A DNA stretch of 31,270 nt from CAZNLL01 sp964573885 (GTDB lineage Bacteria > Desulfobacterota > DSM-4660 > Desulfatiglandales > Desulfatiglandaceae), in the NCBI GenBank assembly GCA_964573885.1, contig CAZNLL010000030.1:1-31270 (forward strand). Direction: 5' to 3'. Every line of letters begins with the position of its first letter. Within the stretch, counting starts at the first letter, position 1. Made by a program: the position numbers and the translations under genes. The notes under the pieces are model-generated. The model searched no databases, was not told the DNA's origin, and saw nothing but the letters and a program-made list of their open reading frames with translations. Shown here in pieces: positions 15,860-26,300 of the stretch.

Positions 15860-18800
15860 ATGAAAGCGGAAAAAGCCAAAAGCGTTCACGGTGCCGTGAT
15901 GGTCATCGGCGGAGGGATCGCTGGAATCCAGGCGGCACTGGATTTGGCGGACTCAGGCTTCCTCGTGCACATGGTGGAGAAATCTTCCGCCATTGGCGGT
16001 GTCATGAGCGCACTGGACAAGACCTTCCCCACCAATGACTGCGCCATGTGAATCCTCTCGCCCAAACTGGTCGAGGTCGGCCGGCATCTCAACATCAACC
16101 TCATTACCTTGGCTGATGTGGAGTCTATTGAAGGGGAGGCAGGGCATTTTGAGGTTACGGTCCGTGAAAGACCCCGTTATGTGGACATGGACAAATGTAT
16201 TGCCTGCGGTGTATGTGCATCCAAATGCCCTCGCAAGGTAGATGACCTTTACAACGAAGGTCTGTCTAAGCGCAAGGCCGCTTATGTGCAGTATGCCCAG
16301 GCCGTACCCCTCAAATATGTGATCGATGCGGACAACTGTATCTATTTTGAAAAGGGCAAATGTCGGGCCTGTGAAAAGTTTTGTCCCGCCGGCGCCGTTG
16401 ATTTTAATCAAAAGGAGAAGATTCACAAGATTGAAGTGGGTTCGGTTATTTTTTCTCCGGGCTTCCAATCCTTTGATCCACAAATCTATGATGTGTACGG
16501 ATATGGAACGCTTCCCAATGTGGTGACCAGTATGGAGCTCGAGAGGATTTTGAGCGCTTCCGGACCCTTTCAGGGGCACTTGGTACGCCCCTCTGACGGA
16601 GAGACCCCCAAAAAGATAGGATGGCTTCAATGTGTAGGCTCCCGCGACTCCCACCCCGGTTCCCACGGCTATTGTTCCGGTGTCTGTTGCATGTATGCGA
16701 TCAAAGAGGCGCTTATCGCCAAAGAACATGGCGGGGAAGATCTTGATACGGCTATCTTTTACATGGACATGAGGACCCATGGGAAGGACTTTGATCGCTA
16801 TTATGAGCGCGCAAAAGATGAATACGGTGTCCGTTTCATCAGGTCCCGGGTCCATACCGTTGATCCTGAGCCGGGATCAGGGGACATGAGAGTAAGCTAT
16901 ATAGATGATGACGGGGAGATGCACAACGAGGTTTTCAACCTGATCGTCCTCTCTACAGGGCTGGAGGTATCCCAAGAGGTTCGGGAAACAGCAGAAAAAC
17001 TGGGAATTGAACTGGACAGCGATGGATTTGCACAGACAAGCTGCTTTTCCCCGGTGGCCTCATCACGCCCGGGTATCTTTGTGTGCGGGGCCTTTGGAAG
17101 CCCGAAGGATATTCCCCAATCGGTCATGGAGGCATCGGCTGCATCCTCGGCCTCGGAGGCCTTACTGGCACCCTCACGTAATACCATGACCCGGGTGAAG
17201 ACCTATCCCCCTGAAGAGCCTGTTGAACAAGAGGAACCGAAGATCGGGGTTTTTGTCTGTCATTGTGGCATCAATATCGGTGGTGTCGTAGATGTGCCGG
17301 CCGTTAGGGATTATGCGGAGAGGCTTCCCCATGTGGCCTATGTATCTGATAATCTGTTTACCTGCAGTGAGGATACACAGGGGATTATCCGAGATGCCAT
17401 TAAAGAGAACGGGCTTAACCGTGTGGTCGTGGCGGCCTGCACCCCTCGCACCCATGAACCCCTTTTTCAGGAAACCATCAGGGAAGCCGGTCTGAATCCA
17501 TATCTGTTTGAATTCGCCAACATCAGGGACCAGGATGCATGGGTCCATCAAAAATCGCCTGAAGAGGCTACTGAAAAGGCCAAGGACCTGGTCCGTATGG
17601 CTGTCTCCAAGGCCGCCTTTCTGGAACCCATTGGGCGTTTGAGCCTTGAGATAACTCAGAGGGCCTTGGTTATCGGAGGGGGGATCGCCGGCATGAATGC
17701 CGCCATGAATGTGGCGGACCAGGGATTTGAGACCTATTTGGTGGAGCGTTCCGATGTCCTGGGAGGGCAGCAAAACGGAGCGAGAAAGACCTGGAAAGGA
17801 GAAGATGTTAGGGCCTACCTCCAAGAACTCAAGGATAAGATTCAGAATCACCCCCTGATTGAACTCTTCTTGGGCGCGGAGATAAGCGAAATAGCCGGTT
17901 TTATTGGAAACTTTAAGACCACCGTCAGGACGGGGTCAACAGAGACTGAACTCGAGCACGGTGTGATCATTCTGGCTACAGGGGGAGAACCCTTTGAGCC
18001 TGATGAATACCTATATGGCAAAACGGACCGGGTCATGCGGTGGCATGACCTGGAAACATTCTTTGAAGGACACCCCCAAAGGCTCGAGGCATCAGAAGGG
18101 ATCGCCTTTATCCAATGCGTGGGATCCCGTGAACCACAACGGCCCTACTGTTCAAAAGTTTGCTGTACCACCTCAATCCAGCAGGCCATTGATCTCAAGT
18201 TAAAGAAGCCGGATCTCAATGTGTATATCCTCTACAGGGATATCCGGACCTATGGCCAAAGGGAAGAACTTTATAGAAAGGCCAGAGAGCTGGGGATTAT
18301 TTTTATTCGCTATAGTCTGGATGAAAAACCAGTGGTGGAGCAAGTGGAAGTGGAAGGAGAAGAAAAGCTCAAAATAAGCGTTAAAGACCATATTCTTAAA
18401 CTCCCGGTGGTCCTCACCGTAGATTATTTGAATCTTGCTACAGCCATCGTTCCCCGCGTCCAGAAAGAGTTGGCAAAGATGTTGAAGGCGCCTTTGAGTG
18501 AGGACGGGTTCTTCATCGAGGCTCACGCAAAGTTGAGGCCTGTGGATTTTGCCACCGATGGGGTTTTTGTCTGCGGATTGGCCCATTATCCCAAGCCCAT
18601 TGAGGAGTCCATAGCGCAGGCCCAGGCTGCAGCGGCCCGGGCTGCGAGCGTGCTGGTCAAAGAGAGCGTAGAGGTCGAACCCATCGTCTCGGAGGTGAAC
18701 CAGGAGAAATGCATCGGCTGCGGCCTGTGTGAGAGCTCCTGCCCCTTTGGCGCCATCAGGCTGGTGAAAGTAACAGGCCAGGGGTACAAGGCAGAGAATA

Positions 18801-18925
18801 TATCGGCCCTGTGTAAAGGGTGTGGGATTTGTGCCGCCGCATGTCCCCAAAAGGCTATAGACATGAAACATTTTAGAGATCGTCAGATAGTGGCAGCCAT
18901 TGAAGCAGGCGGGCTAAAGGGCTGA
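15860..18925 (+). CDS. hdrA: HdrA-like selenoprotein, two-module form (copy 1)
   Basis: HdrA is the FAD subunit of heterodisulfide-reductase-type complexes and the site of flavin-based electron bifurcation. From ATG 15860 (AAGGAG upstream) the protein is 1021 aa with an in-frame TGA at 16049 as residue 64, inside NDCAM-U-ILSPKLVEVG, a site where HdrA has Cys or Sec. Module 1: GGGIAGIQAALDLA (FAD), U64, ferredoxin Cys clusters from residue 113 and 160, then QCVGSR and YCSGVCCMYA. Module 2 begins near 461 with GVFVCHCGINIGG, has GGGIAGMNAAMN near 605, a second QCVGSR/YCSKVCC, and ends in two [4Fe-4S] motifs, CIGCGLCESSCP and CKGCGICAAACP. Canonical HdrA is about 650 aa. This fused layout recalls BamE of class II benzoyl-CoA reductase. 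It is the first gene of a seven-gene operon. Confidence 0.92.
16067..16084 (+). promoter_or_regulatory. Candidate SECIS hairpin in hdrA copy 1
   Basis: CTGGTC, loop GAGGTC, GGCCGG gives a 6-bp stem including two G-U pairs, with its loop starting 21 nt after the UGA. The same 18 bases occur unchanged in copy 2. Confidence 0.55.
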
Positions 18926-18956
18926 AAAACCTTTATGTGAATGAGGAGATTGGGGC

Positions 18957-19715
18957 ATGAGCGACGTTTTTGAACCGAAAATCCTGGCGTTTCTCTGTAA
19001 CTGGTGCGCCTATGCCGGTGCTGATCTGGCTGGAGTGTCCCGGTTCCAGTACCCTCCGACCATCCGGGCCATTCGGGTGATGTGTTCCGGCCGGGTCGAT
19101 CCCCTTTACGTGGTTAAGGGATTAAAGAGCGGCTTCGACAGCGTCTTTGTGTCGGGGTGACATTATGGAGAATGCCATTACCTGGACGGTAATGTTTACG
19201 CAGAGAAGAGAATGCAGGTGGTGGAAGACCTGCTGGAGATCGCCGGTATCGGAAGGGACCGCATGCAGCTGCGCTGGGTGAGTGCTGCCGAAGGTCAGCT
19301 GTTTGCAGAATACGTGAGCCAAATAACGGAACTGACCCGGGATCTAGGCCCTTTTGACCTTGAAAGGCACCGGGGAGCCCTGGAGGCCATTGAACTGGCC
19401 CTCGGCTCACCGAGGATGCGTTGGCTGACCGGCTGTGCCAAGGAGCTTATTGAGAAGGGAAACGTGTATAATGAAAAGATAGGGGAGGAGGACTACAGGA
19501 CGCTACTCCACAGGGCCGGCGTGGAGGAGTTTGAGAAAGCGATCATTGCCCAAGCCATAAAGCCAGGGCCCAAATCGGTCAAGGAAATTTCAGAAAAAAC
19601 TGAATTACCCATATACACCGTGTCGTTACGTTTGAATGAACTGGAAAGGCACGGGCAAGCGGAATTGAGCGATTATGAAGGAAGTACGCCCAAGTTCATC
19701 GGTGTAGGCGCCTAG
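18957..19715 (+). CDS. mvhD: MvhD/FlxD-like selenoprotein with C-terminal winged-helix domain
   Basis: MvhD-type proteins carry a [2Fe-2S] cluster and pass electrons to HdrA. From ATG 18957 the protein is 252 aa with TGA at 19158 as residue 68: SVFVSG-U-HYGECHYLDGN, where the family has GCxxxxCHY and Sec is known in methanogen relatives. The N-terminal FLCNWCAYAGADLAGVSR and the MCSGRVDP motif are typical. The family is usually about 140 aa. Here roughly 100 extra residues follow, ending in a helix-turn-helix-like segment (SVKEISEKTELPIYTVSLRL, then NELERHGQAEL) resembling a winged-helix DNA-binding fold. It follows hdrA copy 1 by 31 bases. Confidence 0.92.
19176..19194 (+). promoter_or_regulatory. 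Candidate SECIS hairpin in mvhD copy 1
   Basis: CATTACC, loop TGGAC, GGTAATG is a perfect 7-bp stem. The loop starts 22 nt after the UGA and has GG at positions 2-3. Confidence 0.7.
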
Positions 19716-19762
19716 TTTTTTGGTCGAGCCCCTGTTTGGGCGAAAGGACGCGAGGGTTTACC

Positions 19763-22700
19763 ATGCCAAAGAAGAAAGCAAAGGAGAAGGTTGGGAGCGT
19801 CATGGTGGTTGGGGCCGGTATTGCCGGCATGCAGGCGGCCCTGGACCTGGCAAATGCAGGGTATTTTGTGCACCTTGTTGATCGCTCTCCAAGTATTGGG
19901 GGCATTATGGCCCAGTTGGATAAGACCTTTCCCACCAATGACTGTGCCATGTGAATTCTTTCCCCTAAACTGGTCGAGGTCGGCCGGCATCTCAATATCA
20001 ACATCATTACCAACTCTGAAGTGGAATCTCTGGAAGGGGAGCCCGGTAATTTTCGCGCCACCCTGAAGAGTGAACCCCGTTACATTGATCCGGAAAGATG
20101 TACAGGATGTGGACAGTGTGGACAGGCTTGCCCGGTAAATGGGATTAACGAATACGACTGCGGGCTGGATTTAAAGGCCGCTACATCCATACAATATGCG
20201 CAAGCAATACCGCTTGCTTACACCATTGACAGGGATCTGTGTATAGGGTGTGGTCTGTGTGAAAAGGTCTGTCTCGCAGAAGCTGTGAGGTATGACGACC
20301 AGCCCAAGACAGAGGAGATCGAAATCGGGACCGTCATTTTGGCGGTAGGCAACGAGGTCTTCGATCCGAGTCATTTGGACACCTTGGGTTACGGGCAATC
20401 GCCCAATGTGGTCACCAGTATGGAGTTTGAGCGAATCCTAAGTGCCTCCGGGCCCTATATGGGGCATTTGATGAGGCCCTATGACCGGGAGGAACCCAAG
20501 AAAATTGCATGGCTTCAGTGTGTGGGTTCTCGGGATACCCAGAAGAACAGCCACCCTTACTGTTCTGCGGTTTGCTGCATGTATGCCATCAAGGAGGCCG
20601 TTATCGCCATGGAGCATGCCCACGGCGAAGTTGAGGCCTCTGTCTTCTATATGGATATGCGAACCTATGGAAAGGATTTCGAGGATTATTACAACAGGGC
20701 CAGAGATGAGCATGGCGTGCGGTTCATCAGGTCCCGGGTTCATACCGTGGATCCCGTGGAAAATGGGGATCTCCGGATCCGTTATACGGATGAGAAGGGG
20801 GAACTCAAAGAGGAGTTTTTCAATCTTGTTGTCCTGTCAGTGGGATTTCAAGTAGGGCAGGATACCATAGAGCTGGGCAAGCGTCTGGGTATCGAGCTGA
20901 ACCAATATGATTTTGCCAAGACCGGAAGTTTTATGCCTGTGGCCGCCAGCAGGCCGGGCGTTTTTGTCTGTGGTGCCATCCAAGGTCCAAAAGATATCCC
21001 CCAGTCGGTGGTGGAATCCTCTGCAGCGGCTGCGGCCTCAAGCGTGCTTTTATCCGAGAGCCGGTGGACGCGTACTAAAACCAAGGAATTGCCGGAACAG
21101 AAAAATGTGGTGGGAGAACCGCCAAGGATCGGCGTTTTTGTTTGCCAATGCGGAATTAATATCTCCGGGGTAGTAAATGTTCCCGAGGTTAGGGACTATG
21201 CAAAGACCCTTCCCTATGTGACGTATGTGGAGGATAACATGTATACCTGTTCCCAGGACACCCAGGTCAAGATGGCCGAAGTGATCAAGGAACAGGGAAT
21301 CAACCGGGTGGTGGTGGCGGCGTGTACTCCCAAGACACATGAACCTCTTTTCCAGGAAACCCTGGAAAACGCCGGCATCAACAAATACCTTTTTGAAATG
21401 ACCAATATCCGGAACCAGGATTCGTGGGTCCATCCAGGTGAGCCTGAAACAGCCACGGAAAAGGCCAAAGACCTTGTTCGTATGGCTGTGGCCAAAGCTG
21501 GCCTGCTGGAGCCTTTGCTGGATACAGAGCTGGAACTCAACCCTGCTACACTGGTTGTAGGCGGAGGCGTGGCCGGCATGGTCTGTGCGAAGAATCTGGC
21601 GGATCAAGGATATGATGTGCATCTGGTCGAGCGCTCCCAAAGCCTGGGCGGGCAGGCCCGCTATCTTTACAAGACATGGAAAGGGGAAGACATCCAAACG
21701 TATGTGAGCGGATTGATCAAAGATGTGGAGAAGGATCCGCGAATTCAGACGTATCTCTCTACGGAAGTAGATGAGGTGGAAGGTTTTGTGGGTAATTTCA
21801 AGTCGGTGCTCAAGTCAAAGGACGGAGATATGAAGTCCGTGGAACATGGCATTGCCGTTATCGCCACGGGAGCGGATGAATTTAAGCCGACCGAATACCT
21901 TTATGGAGAAGACGCCCGCGTGCTTACTCACCTGGAACTTGATGCGCGCTTCATGCGGGATGATGCCTCCTTGAAGGAGTTTGCTTCCGCGGCCTTTATC
22001 CAATGCGTGGGGTCCAGGGAGCCGGATCGGCCCTATTGCAGCCGCGTGTGTTGCACCCATACCGTTGAGAGCGCCCTTGAACTCAAGAGGCGTAATCCAG
22101 ATATGAGTGTATACGTCCTGTATCGGGATATGCGGACCTACGGGGAAAGGGAAGAGCTTTTTACCAGGGCGCGGAGACAGGGGGTTATATTTTTCCGATA
22201 TGAGTTCGAGAACAAGCCCAAGGTCAAGGCGGCAGAGGACGCCTTGGAGATCACGGTGACAGATAAAATACTAGACAGACCCATAACGATTCGAGCAGAT
22301 CTGCTCACTTTGGCAACGGCCATTGTTCCGCCCAAGGATGACAGGCTGGCTACTTTTTTCAAAGTTCCCGTAAATGCGGAGGGGTTCTTTATTGAGGCCC
22401 ACGCCAAATTGAGGCCCGTGGACTTTGCCACGGAGGGTGTTTTCCTTTGCGGTTTAAGCCACTATCCCAAGTCTTTGGATGAAAGCATTGCCCAGGCCTT
22501 AGCGGCGGCGTCTCGAGCGACGGGGCTGATCGCCACGGGAAAAGTCCTTGCAAGCGGGACCGTTGCAGAGGTGAACCCTTCCTTCTGTAGCAGTTGTGGG
22601 GTGTGTATCGAAATATGCCCTTTCGGTGCCCCCTCATTTGCCCAAGAGGGGCACTTTTCAGGTAAGGCCCAAATCAATCCTGTACTGTGCAAAGGCTGCG

Positions 22701-22789
22701 GCTTATGCGTCGCGTCTTGTCGCTCTGGGGCCCTGAATCTGAAAGGCTTTGGCGAGGAGCAGATTATGGCCATGATTAATGAAATGTAA
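19763..22789 (+). CDS. hdrA: HdrA-like selenoprotein, two-module form (copy 2)
   Basis: Second HdrA of the operon, 1008 aa from ATG 19763 (GAGGG upstream), with TGA at 19952 as residue 64, the same residue number as in copy 1. It shares the layout: FAD site GAGIAGMQAALDLA, NDCAM-U-ILSPKLVEVG, ferredoxin clusters CTGCGQCGQACP and CIGCGLCEKVC, QCVGSR with YCSAVCCMYA, then module 2 with GVFVCQCGINISG, a second FAD site GGGVAGMVCAKN, another QCVGSR/YCSRVCC, and C-terminal CSSCGVCIEICP and CKGCGLCVASC. In the final motif of copy 1 (CGICAAACP) the Pro is present; here it reads CVASCRSG. Strong similarity and synteny with copy 1 point to tandem duplication of an hdrA-mvhD pair. Confidence 0.92.
19970..19987 (+). 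promoter_or_regulatory. Candidate SECIS hairpin in hdrA copy 2
   Basis: Identical 18-base hairpin to copy 1 (CTGGTC, loop GAGGTC, GGCCGG), again with its loop 21 nt after the UGA, while the codons just before it differ at third positions. Confidence 0.55.
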
Positions 22790-22838
22790 AGGCGCGGGAA
22801 TCATTTAGGGATTATGAAAGGATCATAGGAGCTTGAGG

Positions 22839-23270
22839 ATGGAAGATTGGCAGCCGAAGATTACGAGTTTTTTATGCAACTGGTGCAGTTACGGGGCGGC
22901 TGACTTGGCCGGTGTAAGCCGATTTCAGTATCCCAGCCATTTTAGGATCATTCGTGTTCCTTGCTCTGCCAGGGTAAGCCCCAAGTTTATCCTGGCCGCC
23001 TTCAGGCATGGGTCGGACGGCGTATGGGTATCCGGGTGACACCCCGGGGACTGCCATTACCTGGAAGGTAATTTCTATGCAAGGAGAAAATTCGCTTTCT
23101 TGAAAGGGCTTTTGGAACACATTGGAATCGAGCCTGGGAGGCTCCATTTCTCATGGATTTCTTCGGCCGAGGCGACCAAATTTGTGGAGGTGGCCAGGGA
23201 AGTGTCCAAGGAGGTCAAGGCCCTGGGGCCTGCCAAATACTTGATCAAAGCGAGGGCTGAGGTGGTGTAA
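22839..23270 (+). CDS. mvhD: MvhD/FlxD-like selenoprotein (copy 2, short form)
   Basis: A 143-aa MvhD-type electron-transfer protein of normal family length. The ATG at 22839 has AGGAG seven bases upstream; a TTG two codons earlier is less likely. It shows FLCNWCSYGAADLAGVSRFQ, RVPCSARVSP and VWVSG-U-HPGDCHYLEGN, with TGA at 23037 as residue 67. It lacks the C-terminal winged-helix extension of copy 1. It ends in TAATG shared with the next gene, so the two are translationally coupled. Expected partner: HdrA copy 2 and the Flx-like subunits. Confidence 0.93.
23056..23072 (+). promoter_or_regulatory. Candidate SECIS hairpin in mvhD copy 2
   Basis: ATTACC, loop TGGAA, GGTAAT forms a perfect 6-bp stem with its loop starting 22 nt after the UGA, matching the position and loop of copy 1. 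Confidence 0.7.
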
Positions 23271-24220
23271 TGCAGGAGTACACGGAGAAACTCCGGGAGA
23301 GGGCGAGAAGCCTCCTGGAAGAGGGTAAGGTGGACGCTTTTGTGGGATACAGGAAGGGGTCGGTTCCCATGATGAACGCCCCTGTGTTGATATCTGAACC
23401 GGCCCAGGCGGAGATCCTTCACTGGGACAGCAACTGCGCGCTCAACCTGTGTAACTACTTGACCAAAAGGAAGGAAAAGCTGGGTGTTGTGGTCAACGGA
23501 TGCAATTCCCGTAACGTGGTGACCCATATCATAGAAAACCAGGTGACACGAGACCAGCTTTACCTGGTGGGGATCCCCTGCACGGGCATGATCGACCACC
23601 GGGCTGTACAGCGCGCGGTGGGGCACAGGGAAATACTGGAGTTTGAAGAAGAGGGGGAGCGATTTACGGTAAGGGGAGACGGTTTTGAGGAGCGCTTTGA
23701 GAAAAGGGATTTTCTGCAATCCAACTGCAGCGTGTGCATTCATCCGAACCCCGTGATCTATGATGAACTGCTTGGGGAGCCGGTGCCGGAACCGGAGGGG
23801 GTTCAAAAATACAAAGATGTTGAAAAGATTGAGGGCATGGATCCGGAAAAAAGGTGGGGCTTTTTTACCCGTACCATTTCGCGGTGCATCCGCTGCTATG
23901 CATGCCGCAACGCCTGCCCTTTATGCTATTGCCCCACCTGTTTTGTGGATGAGTCCAACCCCCAGTGGGTGGGTAAGAGTATCGATCCGACCGATACCAT
24001 GACCTTTCACATCTTGAGGGCCTATCATTGTGCGGGACGGTGCACGGACTGCGGGGCCTGTGAGAGGGCCTGCCCCGTGGGTATTCCGGTAAGGCAGTTC
24101 ACCAAAAAGCTGAACAAGGACGCGGAGGCCCTGTTTTCATGGGAGGCCGGCCTGAGCCTGGATCAAAGGCCGCCCCTGGATGTATACCGGCCCGATGATT
24201 ACAATGATTTCATTAAGTAA
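23270..24220 (+). CDS. 4Fe-4S dicluster protein, FlxC-like
   Basis: Iron-sulfur protein of 316 aa that probably relays electrons between the flavin NAD(P)H subunit and HdrA. The N-terminal half holds GVVVNGCNSRNVVTHI and LVGIPCTGMID, also seen in F420 hydrogenase beta-like and Flx-type proteins, with further Cys in QSNCSVCIHP. The C-terminal half has two [4Fe-4S] motifs, CIRCYACRNACP from residue 206 (followed by LCYCPTC) and CTDCGACERACPVGIP from 258. The ATG overlaps the mvhD stop. Context with FlxA- and FlxB-like genes supports the name; exact orthology is inferred. Confidence 0.85.
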   Translation: MQEYTEKLRERARSLLEEGKVDAFVGYRKGSVPMMNAPVLISEPAQAEILHWDSNCALNLCNYLTKRKEKLGVVVNGCNSRNVVTHIIENQVTRDQLYLVGIPCTGMIDHRAVQRAVGHREILEFEEEGERFTVRGDGFEERFEKRDFLQSNCSVCIHPNPVIYDELLGEPVPEPEGVQKYKDVEKIEGMDPEKRWGFFTRTISRCIRCYACRNACPLCYCPTCFVDESNPQWVGKSIDPTDTMTFHILRAYHCAGRCTDCGACERACPVGIPVRQFTKKLNKDAEALFSWEAGLSLDQRPPLDVYRPDDYNDFIK

Positions 24221-24331
24221 TCCCACTTGTGGGCTCCTATGGCAGGGGGCTCAGATGACGGTCTTTTTAATGACGGCCGTTGCTTCCAGACCCCGGAGCG
24301 ACGGATCAGCGGTTTTATAAGGGTAGATTCC

Positions 24332-25369
24332 ATGACACAGAAGCTATTTAAAAAAGAAGAGTGGGGAAAGGCCTTGGAGGGACTTCAGGACGCTTACAAG
24401 ATCTTTGTGCCCGTAAAGGATGGGGATTTTTATGCCTTTAAGGCCCTGGATGAGGGGAAAAGGCCTGACTTTGCCTATTCCAATACCCGCCTTTCCCCCA
24501 AAGGCCTTGTGTATCCCCAATCTGAGCGGATGTTTGAATATAACCTCAAGGAGGAAGATCCAGACTGTAATATCTTGAAGGAGTCTTCCAAGGACTATAC
24601 TCCGCAGGCCATTGTGGGGCTCCGACCCTGCGACGCCCACGCCTTTCAGATTGTAAAGGTCAATTTTGACAACCCTGAATACAGGGACCCGTGGTGGGTC
24701 CGGCGGTTTGAATCCACCACCCTGGTGGGGCTTGGGTGCAATTCTCCTCGAAACACCTGTTTTTGCAGCTCTGTGGGGGGAGGGCCTTTTAGTGAAAAGG
24801 GGTTGGATGTCCTCCTCTATGATCTGGGAGAGGGTTTTCTTGCCAGGGCCCTCACAGAAAAGGGGGAGCTTTTTCTGGAAAAGGCGGAAGGGGGCAAAGA
24901 GGCCGACCAAGCCGCCTTGAAAGAGGCGGAGTCCCTGGCCGAAGAGGCCCAAGGCCGTGTAAACGGAAACGTTCCCACAGAGAAGCTCAAGGGCAAGGAG
25001 ATCAATACCCTTTTTGAGGCGCCTTTTTGGGAGGATGTGGCCTTTGGGTGTATCAACTGCGGGACCTGTACCTACCTCTGTCCGACCTGCTGGTGCTTTG
25101 ATATCCAGGATGAAGTCCTGGGTAAAGAGGGGGATCGGATACGTAACTGGGACGCCTGCATGTTTCCCCTCTTCACGCTTCACGGCTCAGGGCATAATCC
25201 AAGGGAAGACAAGGTGGCACGGGTCCGCCAGCGTTTTATGCACAAGCTCAAATACTATGTGGACAGGTACCAGGATGGTGTCCAGTGTTCAGGCTGTGGC
25301 CGATGTGTACGCTTCTGCCCGGTCAATATCGATATCCGAGATGTGGCAAGGATGATGAATGACTATTAA
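24332..25369 (+). CDS. 4Fe-4S dicluster protein, FlxB/AsrA-like
   Basis: Iron-sulfur protein of 345 aa related to the beta subunits of sulfhydrogenase, AsrA and FlxB. Key segments are VGLRPCDAHAFQIV, LGCNSPRNTCFCSSVGGGPF, and two ferredoxin motifs, CINCGTCTYLCPTCWCF from residue 240 and CSGCGRCVRFCPVNI from 319. The upstream in-frame ATG at 24227 would add 35 residues without family character, and the ATG at 24332 has AGGG nine bases upstream. It is expected to bridge the NAD(P)H flavoprotein and the HdrA/MvhD part. Confidence 0.87.
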   Translation: MTQKLFKKEEWGKALEGLQDAYKIFVPVKDGDFYAFKALDEGKRPDFAYSNTRLSPKGLVYPQSERMFEYNLKEEDPDCNILKESSKDYTPQAIVGLRPCDAHAFQIVKVNFDNPEYRDPWWVRRFESTTLVGLGCNSPRNTCFCSSVGGGPFSEKGLDVLLYDLGEGFLARALTEKGELFLEKAEGGKEADQAALKEAESLAEEAQGRVNGNVPTEKLKGKEINTLFEAPFWEDVAFGCINCGTCTYLCPTCWCFDIQDEVLGKEGDRIRNWDACMFPLFTLHGSGHNPREDKVARVRQRFMHKLKYYVDRYQDGVQCSGCGRCVRFCPVNIDIRDVARMMNDY

Positions 25370-25436
25370 TCACGCATGGGGCGGGGCGAGGATCTTGCAG
25401 GTCTTTGCGCCTTGCCTGATGTAGGGGGGTGTTTCA

Positions 25437-26279
25437 TTGGAAAATCCGTATTTACCCTATCCGGTTCGCATAGAAGAGATCATTACAGAAACGGACGACA
25501 GGAATCTGAAGACCTTCAAATTTGTGTTCTTAGATCCTGAGAATGAGAATAAATTCGCTTACATTCCCGGCCAGTTCGCAGAACTTTCGGTTCCGGGAAA
25601 GGGGGAGATCCCTATCGGGATTGCTTCCTCTCCCACGGAAAAGGGATTTGTGAGCTTCACCGTGAACAAAGTAGGGCTTGTGACCACCCATCTCCACAAC
25701 ATGAAAGAGGGGGAAGTCATGGGAATCCGGGGGCCCTTGGGGAACTGGTATCCCTGGGAGGAGATGGAGGGGAGGAATGTGGTCATCATTGGCGGAGGTT
25801 TTGCTTTTACCACCCTGCGTTCAAGTATCGTGTACATGCTCGACCCTGAGAAGCGGAACAAGTTTAAACACATCACCGTCGTTTACGGCGCCAGGACTCC
25901 GGGAATGCTTCTCTACCGGGATGAGTTGGCTGCATGGGAGCAACGGGACGACATTGAAATGCACATTACAGTGGACGGCACCGAGGACCCGAGCTGGAAA
26001 TACAATGTCGGCTTTGTCCCCACCATTACCGAAGAGAAGATCACCAGTTATGATGACGCGGTAGCGATTGTGTGCGGCCCTCCGGTCATGATCAGGTTCA
26101 CCCAACCTGTCTTGGAAAAGATTGGTTTCCCTCCCGAGAGGATTATCCTCAGCCTGGAGATGCGGATGAAATGCGGTATCGGAATTTGCGGCCGTTGTAA
26201 CATTGGGGAAAAATATGTCTGCAAAGACGGACCGGTCTTCTCCCTGGCCCAGCTCAAAGAGATGCCCCCTGAATACTAG
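25437..26279 (+). CDS. FAD/NAD(P)H-binding oxidoreductase, FlxA/AsrB/HydG-like
   Basis: NAD(P)H-handling subunit of 280 aa. The ferredoxin-reductase fold has the FAD-binding segment YIPGQFAELSV with GIASSPTEKG, the nucleotide-binding domain from VVIIGGGFAFTTLRS, VYGARTPGMLLYRDEL, and CGPPVMIRF. Near the C-terminus MKCGIGICGRCNIGEKYVC is the Cys pattern for a [2Fe-2S] cluster as in PyrK. The start is TTG at 25437 with a G-run eight bases upstream; no ATG is suitably placed. It is the last gene of the operon and ends 36 bases before the oppositely oriented ribF stop. Confidence 0.92.
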   Translation: MENPYLPYPVRIEEIITETDDRNLKTFKFVFLDPENENKFAYIPGQFAELSVPGKGEIPIGIASSPTEKGFVSFTVNKVGLVTTHLHNMKEGEVMGIRGPLGNWYPWEEMEGRNVVIIGGGFAFTTLRSSIVYMLDPEKRNKFKHITVVYGARTPGMLLYRDELAAWEQRDDIEMHITVDGTEDPSWKYNVGFVPTITEEKITSYDDAVAIVCGPPVMIRFTQPVLEKIGFPPERIILSLEMRMKCGIGICGRCNIGEKYVCKDGPVFSLAQLKEMPPEY

Positions 26280-26300
26280 CGGGTTGTTGAGCAGAAACGT

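Noticed and set aside
15953..16855. 300-codon minus-strand ORF over hdrA copy 1
   Set aside because: The opposite strand encodes conserved HdrA motifs in this span; no start signal or family match is seen.
15860..23270. In-frame TGA codons taken as frameshifts or pseudogenes
   Set aside because: Each lies at a family Cys/Sec position, with unbroken homologous sequence on both sides and a downstream hairpin. Five independent nonsense mutations at such sites are very unlikely.
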